NCBI GenBank assembly: GCA_001592805.2 | Contig: CP051139.1 | Coordinates: forward strand, 3,100,001 to 3,164,000 | Origin: Peltaster fructicola | Taxonomy: Eukaryota > Ascomycota > Dothideomycetes | Length of the DNA: 64,000 nucleotides | Reading direction: 5' to 3' | Part shown: piece by piece, positions 10,971-22,839 of the stretch | How positions within the stretch are numbered: the first letter of the stretch is position 1 | Layout of the letters: each line of letters starts with the position of its first letter | Translations under genes and position numbers: made by a program | The notes under the pieces: model-generated | What the model was told of the DNA's origin: nothing | What the model saw: the letters and a program-made list of their open reading frames with translations, nothing else | The model's database searches: none

Positions 10971-13900
10971 TCATTCGACCTCGCGTCCAGACATGAACGC
11001 AACATGGGTCGTTGGACAAGTAGGTGGTGTTGCACAAGTCACGGTGACAGTAGTGGTTGTGGTGGTCGTGGTGTACGCTGTCGAAGTCGAACTGCCCATC
11101 GCTCCACAAGTCGCTATTGTGATAACACTGGTGCTGCCGACTGCTCTGCTCGTGCGATAGAGAGCAATTGAGCCAAGTGCAGGTTGTCTGGCAGCCACGG
11201 CGCTGTAGAGAAGACATGTCGACTGTGTGACCGTCACAGCGATACAGGCATCAGTCTGGTCACACTCAGCCATACAGTGCTGTGCTGAGGGCTGACCAGC
11301 CCGTCGTACAAGTTCAAAGCTGGCAGGGACCAGTGTGCCCGAGTATGCTGTATCGCAATACACGACGTAGGTGTTCGCTTGGGCGTCCACGAATTGTGAG
11401 CCATTATACGCCGGGCATACAGAACCAGTATATGTCGGAGGTCTAGAGCTCATTGGAGGTTGGATACTCACGGCTGAGCTCGACAAACCACCAGCCGTGT
11501 AAGCTTGGCCTGAAGATGTAGTGGCACTCGAGTATGCAGGAGAAAAACTTGCGAGACTTTGACTTGATTCCGGAGCACCCGTAGCAGGATTGGAAGCCAC
11601 GTAAGAGCTTGTCGTGCTCGCTTGGCTGGGAATTGGCATTAAGCTGCCTAGGATGGTGTCCGTGACTGTGCTCAGGGAGAGCTGTGAGACGACAGCTTGG
11701 GATGACGGTCCTTGTTGCGTGAGGTTTGTAGCAACGCCCTGAGCTGAAGTCGTCACCACACTGTTTGCGCTTGGAGCCATTGTTGAAACACCATATGCAG
11801 ACGACTGGCTGGTATATGTCGTTGCTGTGGAATAAGCAGTGTAGATGGTCTGCACATCGGTCGGTCGAATTGCTCCTGCTGCACCGGTACTGCCGCTTAT
11901 TGCAGTGCCATTAATGCTGCTCAATAGCTCACACTCGTTAGTTGTCGTATCGAAGTTCGCCGCCACGCATCCTTGGTATGAGTCGCAGAACAATAGACAG
12001 TCATTCACATTCTGCTTAGCTGCTCGAACAGCCACTTTACCAGTGAACACAATCCCACAGCTGACACGAAAGTTATTGCCGTACGCATCGGAGCAAGTTG
12101 CGTTGTTGCTTGGCACAGCCTGATCACCACATACACATACATTGGTGGGACATGGAGGAGGATTCGATGTCGTAGCCACAGTCGTTGACTGTAGTGGCGC
12201 GCTTGCAGAGGTGGTGATCAAGGAAGAACTGATAGAAATTGACTCCGTCTCCAACGGCTGTGTGGATGACGGTGCAGGGACTGAGGCCGACGGCGATAGG
12301 AGTCCAGGAGCTGGAGATGAAGACTGATCGAGAGAGTTCGCAGCAGAAGACGAGACTCCGGAGCTGCTAGTTCCAGCTCCTGTGTCGGTTACAGACGATT
12401 CAGTGCTTGTGATCATCGTCACAGAGAGGCTCATCGATCCAAAGCCGACCGAGGATAGCGTGGACAGCGGGACGCTTGTTGGTGAAATGGTCGACAATGT
12501 CACGGCCACAGAAGACAGGCTCAGTACTGACAAGCCTATGGACGAGGTGCTCGGGAGGCTCGGCGTCGTGCTCAGGATGAGGGACGTCGAAGGCAACGGA
12601 ATTGACACGCTTGTTGAGATGACGTTGCTCAAACTCAGCGAGGAAAACGCAGACGTGCTGCTTGAGGGCAGGCTAGCAGTGCTAGAAGTGAGTATGAGCC
12701 CAGAATCCGTCGGTAAGGTCGAAAGACCTTGAACAGAAGTTGTTGGCAGTGATGATGATACGAGCGATAGAGTCGGCATAGTCACGCTACTTGTTAAGCC
12801 TGGAGTGATGTTGTTCAGACCGACAGATGGTGAAGTGGCTATTGGTGAGGAGGTCGAAGCTGATATGAGTGAAACTGTAGCGGAGGCAGTAGACAAAACT
12901 GTCTGTGCCTGAAATGAGCTCGATGCTGTAACGCCGAGACTGGTCGTAGGAGTTACGGTTGATGACAAGGCGGGTGTGTATGGTCCAACATATCGTATCA
13001 CACCGACCACGTTCGCAGATCCGCCTGTAAACCCTGCTGGGCCAGATCTTAGGAAGCACAACCCTGAACCTGTACCGTTCGCACCTCCTTGATAAGTGAA
13101 GCCTTGACAACCTGCCGTACTATCACAGTTATAGAAGCAGTCGTTGAAGGATGTAGAAGCAGCAACAACTCCAGCATCACCTCCATAGGTATCAGTGTAA
13201 CACTTGATCTCATAAGCAAAGTTGTTCTGATCGTAGACGATCGCACCGTTGTTGAGCGGGCAAGAAAAGGCGGGTGGTGTCGAATTGAGACTAATGCTGA
13301 CAGTTGGTGTGGCGGATGAAGCACTGGTACTGACACCGGCTGAGCTGCTTGTGGACGGAGGTGAAAGACTAAGCTGTGGAACTGACAGTGCTGTCGAGAC
13401 ACTTGTCGAAGGGACCGGCGACGAGAAGCTCAATTGGGAGCCTGACACGACCGGAGTCGAGAGGCTGATCGAAGGCTGGCTGGGCGAACTGACCGAGGTG
13501 TTCAGTGCGCTGAACGACAGGCTCAAAAGGCTTGGTCTCGTTGACGGTATACTCACCGACGCCGGTGACATACTGAGAGAATTGCTTGGTATAACCGCTG
13601 AGACAGTGATCGATGCTGAGAAGAGACTGGTCGAAGTTGATGGCCCTACAATCGATATGGATGGGAAGATAACAGATGGAAGGCTGACCGTAGCAGAAGG
13701 TATGATAACCGACGCTGTCATCGATGTTAAGCTTGCTGCCGAGGACGAGAGAGCTGTACTTGAGATGCCAGTCGTCAGCGAGCTCGGACTAAGGACGCTA
13801 GACGGTGAGATCGACAGGGACGGTGTAGCGGCGCTCAAGCTCGAGAGCGAAGTCGAAGGTACTGAGGCTGAGACCATAGAAGGCGAAATTGAAGCCGAGA

Positions 13901-16900
13901 CTGAGGCTGTCACACCAGCTGTCGCCGAGGCAGTAATGCCAACAGACACGTTTGAGTAAAGCGTACCCGGCAAACCAACACTGTTAGATGTAGTTGGTAA
14001 CCCTGACCCCGAGAACGTCCCGTTGGGTGTTAATGGTAGCGTGGTCAAGCTGGGTGTCAATAGTGATGACGGTAGGATTGTGGTACCATTCAACGTAGCA
14101 ACTAGGGCGGTAGAATTGGAAGACAGCGATGTCATAGAGCCCAACGGAAGAGTACTGCTGATCGAAGCCACGAGCGATGATGTGCTGAGTGACATCGTTG
14201 TTATTGTCGAAGTGCTGGTATTGGCAACTTGGGCAACTCTGCTAACGTTTGACATCGCATAGAAGAAGTTCATGATGACCGGACCGCCATCAATCGGTGC
14301 ACCAGTGGCAATAGTAGGCCAGGCGTGGATCCAATTTCCTAGTGTAAGCTGTGTGACGAATCCAAGGTTCTGAGATGAATTGCCAAATTGATATTGTGTG
14401 ACCAGCGAGCTCAGAGCAGTGGTCACGTTGTTGGGGCTCATTCCATCACGGATAGCCCAATCTGTCATCAGATGAGGGATCGATGGGAGTATCTTGGAGT
14501 TCCTTGATCCACCATAGTATTTGATTGTGCCATCTGCTGTGCCATGCATTTCAAGGAAAGGGTTGTTTCGAGATGGAGAGCAGAGAGCCTGTACTGGTGT
14601 ATTGAGTGGCTCGATGGTGTCTGGATCTCCCGAGGTTGCGTTTGTGTAGCACGCAGCAGAGTTGGCCGTGAAGACGGTGAAAATACTGCTCAACACAGGA
14701 TCGCAAGCCATGACGTTGACAAAGCCGCCGCCATTGCTATGTCCTGTTGCCCAAATGCGAGTTGTGTCAATGCAGAAGCTGGATGTGATGTTTGGGACCA
14801 GATTTCTCATAAAACCAATATCGTCCACGAAGCCGTATTGTGTTCCTGGCACGCCCCAATTTGGGTTTGAAGCGAAACCGAGTCCATAGCCATTAACATA
14901 TACCACAATAGCATATGGGTTGAGTGCACTGTTGGATAGACCTGTTTCGCCTTCGATATTGCTTGCAGCTTCCCCGTTACCAGGGAACGCGAAGATGACT
15001 GGAGAAGCGTGGTTTTGGTCGTAGTACTGTGGTATGTGGATGGTGTAGTTACGCAGCAGGCCGCTGGTAGGATTGATAAAGTTGAACAGCACACTGGGGC
15101 CGTTGTTCACCAAACCACCAGGAAGCGGTAGTCCGCAGCCACTTGAGGCACTGAGACTGCTTCCAGAGATTGGTGGCGAGAATGCGGGATTCGGTGGAAC
15201 GTATCTGACGAGTGTCTGTACGTTGGAGTTGCCGAATATCGTGGAAAAGCCGGTCTTCAGGTAGCAGATGCCTGATGCCAATGAAGCAGCCACACAGCCT
15301 GCATAGCCATCGCAAAGCTGCATGCATTGTAGCAGAGTACTTGCACTTGCCTGGCTTGCTGCTCCCGGGTTGCTGTCAAAGCCACAATAAACTGTGTAAT
15401 TCGTTCCGCAGGAGTCAATGAACGATGTAGCATTCGCTGTCGGACAGACGGGAACAGCTGGTACTGGAGCGAGGGTACAAGCAGCGCTGCTAGAAGCTGA
15501 GGATGTGCTGAAGACCTGACTAGATGGAGTTGGTATAGTGGTCGATGTTTGAATGAGAGTGCTAGTCAGGGCAAGAGCGCTCAAAGAGTTCGATGCACTG
15601 GGTGCTACTGAAACGCTAGCCGTGCTGCTAAGACTGGGAGGAATCGAGCTCGAAAGTTGAATTGCAGATGAGGGCACAGCGTTCGATGTCGATGATGGGA
15701 CGTTAAGACTCGAGAGGAGCGAGCTGGCAAGCTGTAGTGACGATGTTATCGCAACATTCGACACACCAGGAATCGAGGCTGTCGAGGTACCCGACTGCAG
15801 TATTGAGGTCGTAGCAGCGTTCGATACTGATGATGGGACAATAAGATTCGAGGTGAGGGAGCTGGCAAGCTGTGCCGACGACGATGGCGGGACACTCGAC
15901 ACAATAGAACTCGAGATTATCGAGCTACCAAGTTGTGGTATTGAGGCCGTGGCAGCATTCGACGCCGATGGAGGCACGCTTGAAGTCGAGACGACCGAGG
16001 TGGTTAGCTGCGGCGATGATGTGCTGGCAACGTTGACTACAGATGTTGACAGGCCTCCATTAGACCCTCCAAAGCTGAGTGCTGCTGTCGGTGTTGAAGT
16101 CGGTATTGAACCTGCTGTCGCTAGTCTGACTAGACCATTGACTGTCAATGTGCCACCGTAGACTTGTGAGGTGCCTTTCTTATAGTAGCCTGGTCATGAG
16201 TTAATGAGGCACATGATGGTGGACTGGTCAACTCACATGTGCCATCGGTGTTTGCGGCTCCATCTACAGGCTCTGCTCCTGTGTACGTGTACGTGAACAT
16301 TGTGCAGTCACTGATGGCATTGCATTGTGCCATGCACTGAGTCACACTACCTGCAGTGCCCTGCGCTGTCGAAGCTGCATTCGCACTGATATCGAAGCCA
16401 CAGTAGACTTGCCATGTTGAGCCATCGGATGCTGTGAATGTAGTTCCGTTATAGGATGGGCACTGATGCTGATTAGTCGCGGAGTGCTGGTCTCTTGCTT
16501 GTCGCGTACCACCAAGTTTGGAGTGCCATTGGATAGCAGATTGGCAGCAGCATAGACAGAAGAATTCGAGCTGTATGATCGATCAGATTCGCGCTGTGTT
16601 GTCAGGCCTTGTTCAGCTTACTAGTATGTGCCCACATTGGATTTGTCTGGAAGCATCAGTATATGCTACAAGCCTGCTTAAGATTACTCACAATAGCATC
16701 GACCGGCACCCGTTGTTGGACCTAGCTGCAGTAAGTAGTGTATCAGATGTGAGGGCAGTCAGACTTGCCCGAGACTGTGCCCTGAAACATGAAGCCAGTG
16801 CATTGTGGTCGAGAATCACAGCCTTTGAAGCACGCGTAGACACCTTGGCCATTGGTGCCTTCGTATGTGTCGAATGAGAAACCAGTGCTATCCTGTGCAC

Positions 16901-17087
16901 ACTGCACCGCATATGTTGCGCCGTACTTATCGATATACGTGCCGTTCTGAGATGCTGGAGTTGGTAGACCTTGACTGCACGTCGCAGCTGGTGTCCATAT
17001 TTGAGTTGGGATCTGTGCAGAAACATAGATGACAGATGAAAGGATCGTGGATACGCTTAGCATCCACTGCCATGGTTGAGACCACAT
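10971..17087 (-). CDS. Giant secreted apple/PAN-like protein with a CE1 esterase domain
   Basis: Six exons on the minus strand: 16769-17087, 16692-16721, 16622-16646, 16510-16570, 16237-16462, 10971-16189. They join in phase to 1,959 residues. The signal peptide is about residues 1-25. Six cysteine modules of apple/PAN-like form (C-P-x-x-N..., a YxVxC strand, C-x3-C-D/N-x-C, then C-x-L/Y-x) start near residues 35, 147, 469, 1197, 1566 and 1809. A feruloyl-esterase/PHB-depolymerase-like domain (CE1) spans about 572-860: NYTIHIPQYY, FAFPGNGE, and nucleophile Ser705 in ATGHSNGGGF. Modules are separated by Ser/Thr-rich, probably heavily O-glycosylated linkers. No GPI signal is seen; the tail is an eight-Thr run then TVTVTC. 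It likely acts at the wall or on plant polymer. Substrate is unknown. Confidence 0.82.
16722..16768 (-). other. GC-AG intron in the apple/PAN-esterase gene
   Basis: The 47-nt intron begins GCAAGT and ends GCTAG. It is the only junction that keeps phase and continues the first cysteine module (TVSG joined to PTTGAGRCYY). The donor fits the strong G|GCAAGT consensus known for the minor class of GC-AG introns. Confidence 0.65.
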
Positions 17088-17430
17088 CTTGTCCGCCAAA
17101 AGGACAGTCAACGACCCGACAGAGTGGACGGTTGTACCAGAGCCAAGAGTGTCACTACCGTCAGGCGGGTTCGGGTTCTGGAAGCTGTATCAACGTTGAT
17201 AACCACATTCCTTGCGTTACTCTTGGACATTCTTCAATACAAAGCCCTCAGAACGCCAGTCTGTTTTGTCGCATTCCGAAACCAGCCTGCGGAAGGGATA
17301 TCATCCATCTATGAAATGTTAGCTGATCAACATCACTTACCCTGCACGTCGCATTGAGGTTGTTGGAAAGATTGATAGTCTTGTAATACAATCGACGTTG
17401 GGTATCTTGATAGTTATACATCAGAACGCT
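17088..17430. other. Intergenic, promoter side of the apple/PAN gene
   Basis: No gene seen between this promoter and the TAF2 stop. Transcription of the apple/PAN gene should start here, directed leftward. A second in-frame ATG lies eight codons upstream of the chosen start. Confidence 0.4.
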
Positions 17431-20400
17431 TCAGTCGTGCTGCGGTTTCCTGCCGAGCTTCAGGGACAGCTTGGGTAACGGCGTTCGTCGCTCCTGCGAG
17501 TCTGCAGGCGTGTCATTGTTGACAGAAGTGTCCAGAGAGCGCGGGCCGTCAGGCAGTATGATCGTGGGACTGTCCACTTGGCTTGCAGTGGGCAGAACTG
17601 TATCACTTGGTTCCTCCTTAAGGCCAGGGCTTAGAGCTTTGGTTGACATAGGTGGAGCATCAGCAGGTGGACCGTAAGACCTGAACGCTCCAGGATTGAG
17701 GACCGGCTGTGGTGCAGCACCCGACGAAGATGTTCGGAATAGCTCTGGAGTGCTGGGCGAGTGAGATGCACCTTGAGACTGTTGCAGACTAGGCGTAGCA
17801 CTCGTCGGACGAGACGTAGTCCGTCCTACATCTGCAGACTTCCGTGGTCCTGCAAGAATGGCAGCTGCTTTAGTCGAAGCTTTCAGAGTCATCTTGAACA
17901 CTACAAGCAGCTCGCGTGCTCCTGACTTCTTCATGTGTTGCGCAGCAAGGGATGCATGTGAAGAACCGCGGCGATCCTGCATCACATTCGGACTTGCAGC
18001 ACTTGCGTGGGCCGACTGATGCTTGCTGATCTTTGGTGCTTTGGGACTCTCCTCTCGTGGTGTCATCGATGTGCTTTGTTTGCGTTTGTTGCCTAGACTG
18101 AGCTTCAAGCCAGTCTTCTCAGTTGTGATGATGGGCGGAGGCATTTTGAAGGCACTTGAGCTCGCCTGAGCTTGTGTGCTCTCGAGAGCTGCTTTCTGTT
18201 GTCTCAATGCTTCAATTTGAGACTTCAAAGACTCTTCTTGAATGACTTCTGGTCGCGCTGGCGCAACAACAGGTGGATGAGGACCATTGTACTTCAGACC
18301 GAGACTTTGCACAGTTTGCCAATCCTCCGGCGAGAGCTCTTTGGATGGCCTTGTGCGATAAGCACCAAACTGCCAGAAACGTACGGTAGCATCTCTGACT
18401 CGCTCTGCTCTGTATGGTCGTGGTAGACGCAGCCTTACCATGTAAGAAGTCTTTGCATCATATAGCCATGATGCCACATCGGCTAAGGCACCGACTTCGT
18501 CCACAGTCATGCCAGGATTGGTGATGGCATACCAGAGAGCCTCTCGGAAGGACGCATGCTCCAGCAGGTATTGCTTCAACGCGGCTAAAGCCCCCTCAGG
18601 TGTGGTTTTGCGTGTCACCTCTAAGTGTCGCGCCTCCGCAGTGATCTCCTGCTCAAGCACAAGGCCTGTGTCAGCGGTCTGAACAGGTGGCGCTCGAGCT
18701 GTCTCATCATCGTCCAGTGCAATGTGTCCAAGTGCTTCTCCGAACGATTTCAGAAGACGATTACGAACGTAGGGCGATGCGTCATCTGCCAACTCATGAA
18801 GCATGTATTTTAGCATCAACGGCCGTTTGGTGATGCCTGTGCCATTGAGGCAATTGTATGCTGCAAGTCTGACATCGGGAGCATTCGTTCGGCGAGTATA
18901 GATGAGTAGCTCGCGGGTCTTGTCGCCCACAATACCAGCCTTCTTCAGCTTCTGCAGACATTCGAGTGCAGTGATCGAGTAGATGTTCTGATATGTTGAC
19001 ACCCATTCATCGATTCGGCGGTAGCGCTCGATCTCGCTGACGGCGCCTTGCTCGAAGTCAGCATCAGGGTTATCGACATCCATAGGCAGATCGTCACCCC
19101 CATCAAAGTCGAAGTGGTACGATTGCTTCTGCTCGCGATGGGAGACAGCTAGCGAGTCAGCCAAGCAGGTCATTAGTGTGGCGACATAGTGAGCATCCGA
19201 AAATTCGTTGTTGGAGTTGTCATTGAACTTGAGCTTGTCCACGAAAAGCCGCCGTATCGCCATTGGCACCTTGCCTTCTGCATCTCTCAGGCGCGCCATC
19301 GCCGTGGGAATTGCACACTGCACGATGAAGTTCACTCGGCTGGACCAGTCATTCGGACGAGGCATGATCGAGCCATCAAAGCAGAACATGGTTGAGAATG
19401 CCTTCTCGAGATGGTATTGGCCAATCTCCTGGAACTTGTCTCTTGCGATCGTTGCAATTGCGTTGGCAGCCATCGTTCTGATCCCGTGGAAATACCTCTG
19501 ATCCATCAGCGTTCGCACGAGGACACTCAAGCTGACGTGATGAGGGCCGCAGCTCTCGATGTACTTGATGCTGTCGTATTGTGCCGCAAGATCTCGGTCT
19601 TGCTGCAACTGACTGACATACATGTACACTGGCAGCCACAGATGTATGCGGCCAATCCATTCGAAGTCAGCGTCCATGCGAATCCACTCATAGCTCTCTT
19701 GGCCCATCTTCTCTTCGTCTTCCTGCGACCAGTCTTTGAGGTTCCAGTCTTCAACATCTTGCGCTGTGTCGAGGATATCGCCTAAGCAGTACAAAAGTGC
19801 GTCATCGCCGCCTTCTCCGTTGGCATCATTGTTACCACTGGCAGCGATAGCGCGCTCACGTTGTCGTCGAGATCGCTTGAGTCGCTTGTACTTCGTGTTG
19901 TAAGGAATCTCGAGCTTGGTGATTTGCTCCTTGATCTCGACGATATGCTCGTAAGGTGTGCCATCTGCTTCGTGAATGCGAATAGTCATCGGCCCTGTGA
20001 AGACTGGCTGGATCTCGGGTGCCCATACTTCCTGCACGTGCTCCTTGATCTCACGCATGAAGTTGTCGGGAGCGAACTCCGGCTTGGTCAGACGATCCAT
20101 TTGCCGTTGAGTGATTGTCATTTCTACAACCAGCTTCTTCTTGTTGAATCGCTGCTTGATCTCGAAGATGGGACAGCCAGCACCGAACACCCACTGCTTG
20201 AAGAACGGATCCAGTTTGTTGTGGCCAAGTCTTTCGCACGTCTTCTGAAAATCCATCGTAGACAGCTCACCGTTAGCTAATGATCCTGTCTTGGCATTCA
20301 GAAATATCTTGTTGATGATTCTAGTGACACCCGTGGAGCTGCTGGCCTTCATCAATCTCCGATCGAGTATGAAGAGCACGAGTGCTGACTTGAGGTTGAT

Positions 20401-21984
20401 GAAGTCCCGGATCGAGCTGTCGATATGCAGCAGGGCGCCCAGCTGATGGATCGAGGGCCGATCGGCGTCGAGGTCATAGACTTGTTCTGCCGCGATTTTC
20501 TGCGACCAGCGGTATTCATTGTTTCCGAACAACCGCTTTCCAAACAGGTCTGTCATGAAGCCTGCAATGCCTGCTACAACCCATGCATCAGTGGCCTCTT
20601 TGGCGATCACGTTCACTCCCATCCATTGATCAGCGATGGCTCGCATCAAGATCTTGGTGTTTCGGGTGATGGGCTCCAGAATGTCCTCCCCGAAGAGCAG
20701 TCGCGAGCTGCAGAGAGATATGCCGGCAATTGGGACTGTGTCGAGGGTCATGTCGTCGAGAAAGAGCATCTGATGGTGAGAGAAGGGGAACGAGCCGTAG
20801 TTGACGCCGAAGTAGTCGATGGCTAGATGAACAGGCATGGCTGTATTGCGTAGTTCGTCAGATCGTGTCGGCAGGCAATATCCACTGATCTTGATAGCAT
20901 TCTGACCGAGCTTCTCCTCGTCATCAGCTTCTCGAAATGCGCCAAGATCAACGTGCTCGAATGGACCGATAGCAAATCCGACATGTCGTGCTGTGACTGG
21001 AGCAGTAAGACTGAAGGACACTGTATGTCGCGACTCGTCCTCAGAGTCGGTGATGTCCTCCACTAGCTCACCCACACAGAGCACAGTCAGCTCGCGTGAG
21101 CCGTCTTCCTCGGTCAGATCGATGTAGTACTGGTCACGCTTCTTGACGGCCCTGGAAGCTGCTGCTCTGGCGGCCGCCGCGACGTCGTTCGTTGATGGTG
21201 CTTGGTCTGTTGGCGCTTGTGCTTCCACTTCAGTCCGAGGTCGTAGAAATGCGTCGCCGATAGTCTTGGAGCACTTTATTGAGAAATCCCAACTGCAGCG
21301 GGTTGTGGCATCGTCCAGACAGGGAAAGATGCATGATGAGGTGCCTGGAGACAACTTTGCCATCGTGTAGACGTGCGGATACCGATTATCATCATCATCG
21401 AATCCGATCCAGTGAAGGCCTTCCCTAAATGACTCCACCTCGAACTCGATGTATATCATGATCGGCGCAAATTGAACTCCTTGTCCTGCACCCAGCGCCG
21501 TTGGTGTCTCTACTAGAGCCATCGCATCACTCTCTTGCTTTTGGAGACTCGGTACGTTCGAGTATTGTGGTAAGGCTGACACTGGGTCAATCTGGAGCTC
21601 CTGAAACTTCAACTTGGGAGGTAATGTGATGTCGAGCTCCGGCTCAGGCGCAGGCCCAACTGAGGATTCGATCTTGCTTTTGAGCATTTCATGCTGGTAG
21701 ATGGTCGAGCTGCCTGGCATGCGCAGCCGTCGGTATGGATCATCGCACTCCCATCTTGCGTTGATGCCCTGGATCTGTACACTAATCGGCCTACATTGCC
21801 TGCAATGAAGGCGAACATGCTTCAGATCTCGAGTCTGGGGTTGAAGTGTGATCTCCGTGCTGCCTCTGAGCGCCCGTCGCACGAAGTTGATATCAAGATC
21901 GACGCTCTGCTTGAGGATCGTAAAGTCTGGCGCGATTTGTCCTGGCGCGCCTGTGTATGCGCCATCATCAAGAAATCCAGGCAT
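17431..21984 (-). CDS. TAF2: TAF2, TFIID subunit with a dead M1-aminopeptidase fold
   Basis: One exon of 1,517 residues, in the range of yeast TAF2 (about 1,400) and longer than the human protein. TAF2 sits in TFIID and contacts the initiator region of core promoters. The N-terminal 650 residues follow the M1 aminopeptidase layout: VDLDINFVRRALRGSTEITL, a beta saddle, then the former catalytic domain. Where M1 enzymes have the zinc motif HEXXHQW, this protein has AIADQWMG, so it cannot bind zinc there; this loss is typical of TAF2. HEAT-like helices follow. The last 350 residues are low-complexity with Lys/Ser/Pro-rich tracts, as in other fungal TAF2s. The start MPGFLDD fits the family. Confidence 0.93.
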   Translation of the reverse strand: MPGFLDDGAYTGAPGQIAPDFTILKQSVDLDINFVRRALRGSTEITLQPQTRDLKHVRLHCRQCRPISVQIQGINARWECDDPYRRLRMPGSSTIYQHEMLKSKIESSVGPAPEPELDITLPPKLKFQELQIDPVSALPQYSNVPSLQKQESDAMALVETPTALGAGQGVQFAPIMIYIEFEVESFREGLHWIGFDDDDNRYPHVYTMAKLSPGTSSCIFPCLDDATTRCSWDFSIKCSKTIGDAFLRPRTEVEAQAPTDQAPSTNDVAAAARAAASRAVKKRDQYYIDLTEEDGSRELTVLCVGELVEDITDSEDESRHTVSFSLTAPVTARHVGFAIGPFEHVDLGAFREADDEEKLGQNAIKISGYCLPTRSDELRNTAMPVHLAIDYFGVNYGSFPFSHHQMLFLDDMTLDTVPIAGISLCSSRLLFGEDILEPITRNTKILMRAIADQWMGVNVIAKEATDAWVVAGIAGFMTDLFGKRLFGNNEYRWSQKIAAEQVYDLDADRPSIHQLGALLHIDSSIRDFINLKSALVLFILDRRLMKASSSTGVTRIINKIFLNAKTGSLANGELSTMDFQKTCERLGHNKLDPFFKQWVFGAGCPIFEIKQRFNKKKLVVEMTITQRQMDRLTKPEFAPDNFMREIKEHVQEVWAPEIQPVFTGPMTIRIHEADGTPYEHIVEIKEQITKLEIPYNTKYKRLKRSRRQRERAIAASGNNDANGEGGDDALLYCLGDILDTAQDVEDWNLKDWSQEDEEKMGQESYEWIRMDADFEWIGRIHLWLPVYMYVSQLQQDRDLAAQYDSIKYIESCGPHHVSLSVLVRTLMDQRYFHGIRTMAANAIATIARDKFQEIGQYHLEKAFSTMFCFDGSIMPRPNDWSSRVNFIVQCAIPTAMARLRDAEGKVPMAIRRLFVDKLKFNDNSNNEFSDAHYVATLMTCLADSLAVSHREQKQSYHFDFDGGDDLPMDVDNPDADFEQGAVSEIERYRRIDEWVSTYQNIYSITALECLQKLKKAGIVGDKTRELLIYTRRTNAPDVRLAAYNCLNGTGITKRPLMLKYMLHELADDASPYVRNRLLKSFGEALGHIALDDDETARAPPVQTADTGLVLEQEITAEARHLEVTRKTTPEGALAALKQYLLEHASFREALWYAITNPGMTVDEVGALADVASWLYDAKTSYMVRLRLPRPYRAERVRDATVRFWQFGAYRTRPSKELSPEDWQTVQSLGLKYNGPHPPVVAPARPEVIQEESLKSQIEALRQQKAALESTQAQASSSAFKMPPPIITTEKTGLKLSLGNKRKQSTSMTPREESPKAPKISKHQSAHASAASPNVMQDRRGSSHASLAAQHMKKSGARELLVVFKMTLKASTKAAAILAGPRKSADVGRTTSRPTSATPSLQQSQGASHSPSTPELFRTSSSGAAPQPVLNPGAFRSYGPPADAPPMSTKALSPGLKEEPSDTVLPTASQVDSPTIILPDGPRSLDTSVNNDTPADSQERRTPLPKLSLKLGRKPQHD

Positions 21985-22839
21985 ACTGGCACTGATACAA
22001 CTTCTGAGCTCGTGAGTGGTCTTATATCATATCTCTTGCGCGTCGAGTGTGGCGGGAGTCGCTCGTAGTAACGTTACGGTGATGGGCCGAGCTCTTGCTG
22101 ATGGCTGGCGTAGAAGCGAAGGCGCGCTGTCTGCGGCGAGGGTGTGCAAATCGAGATGGTCTAGTCACTGCGACTGATGTGCGAGTGATATGATAGGTGA
22201 CGAGAGCGACAGTCGTATCGTATTAACATTAGAGCATGGCAGGATAATATTTGGAGTCTGAAGTAAGAGTCGTGTGAGGAAGCGGAAGTGCGTGAAGCTT
22301 CACCCAGAGTGACGTGACTTCGATATCAACATCACAATCAACCGCCATCCACCATCGAACTTCACACAAGCATTACGAGGCTTTGTCGAGCCTGCAGACG
22401 ACATTATATCGGTGCGATGATGGTCGTGGGTGCCGTGCATTGGGTGATTTGCCTGCTCTCGTACGCGCTCTATTGTTGAAGGCATGTTGTATGCTGTTAT
22501 GGACTGCCACCAATCCCATACATGCGCTCTACACATCGATGAAACCCTTCGGGACACTACCTTCCATCATCACACTCTGGCCTGGAACACTGTCATCACT
22601 GCTCGCAGATATGGGACTGAGAGCTAAGCATAGGCAAACGACAGCAAGCAAAGGCAAGATATGTTCTATTTCTTCATATTTGTCTCAGTTTGTTCGTATC
22701 AAGCACTAGTTATGGCAGCATATTGCTCGTACAAGAGTCTAACCACTCATGACATTGCTTTCTATGCTTTTTGTCAGTACCGAACATGCTTTAACTCATC
22801 GATTCTACTCACCGCAAAGCTCACATCACCGTGAAGCAT
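21985..22839. other. Intergenic, no supported gene
   Basis: Holds the TAF2 promoter on the left and the 3' side of the small secreted gene on the right. A 131-codon plus-strand frame at 22314-22709 has an unstructured composition and no motif I recognise. A 20-codon hydrophobic frame near 22417 is too short to judge. Confidence 0.4.

Noticed and set aside
13249-13959. 236-codon plus-strand frame rich in Glu, Asp, Val and Leu, with similar ones at 11845, 12382, 14023 and 15853
   Set aside because: These are antisense readings of the Ser/Thr-rich linkers of the apple/PAN protein. Their composition follows directly from complementing TCN and ACN codons.
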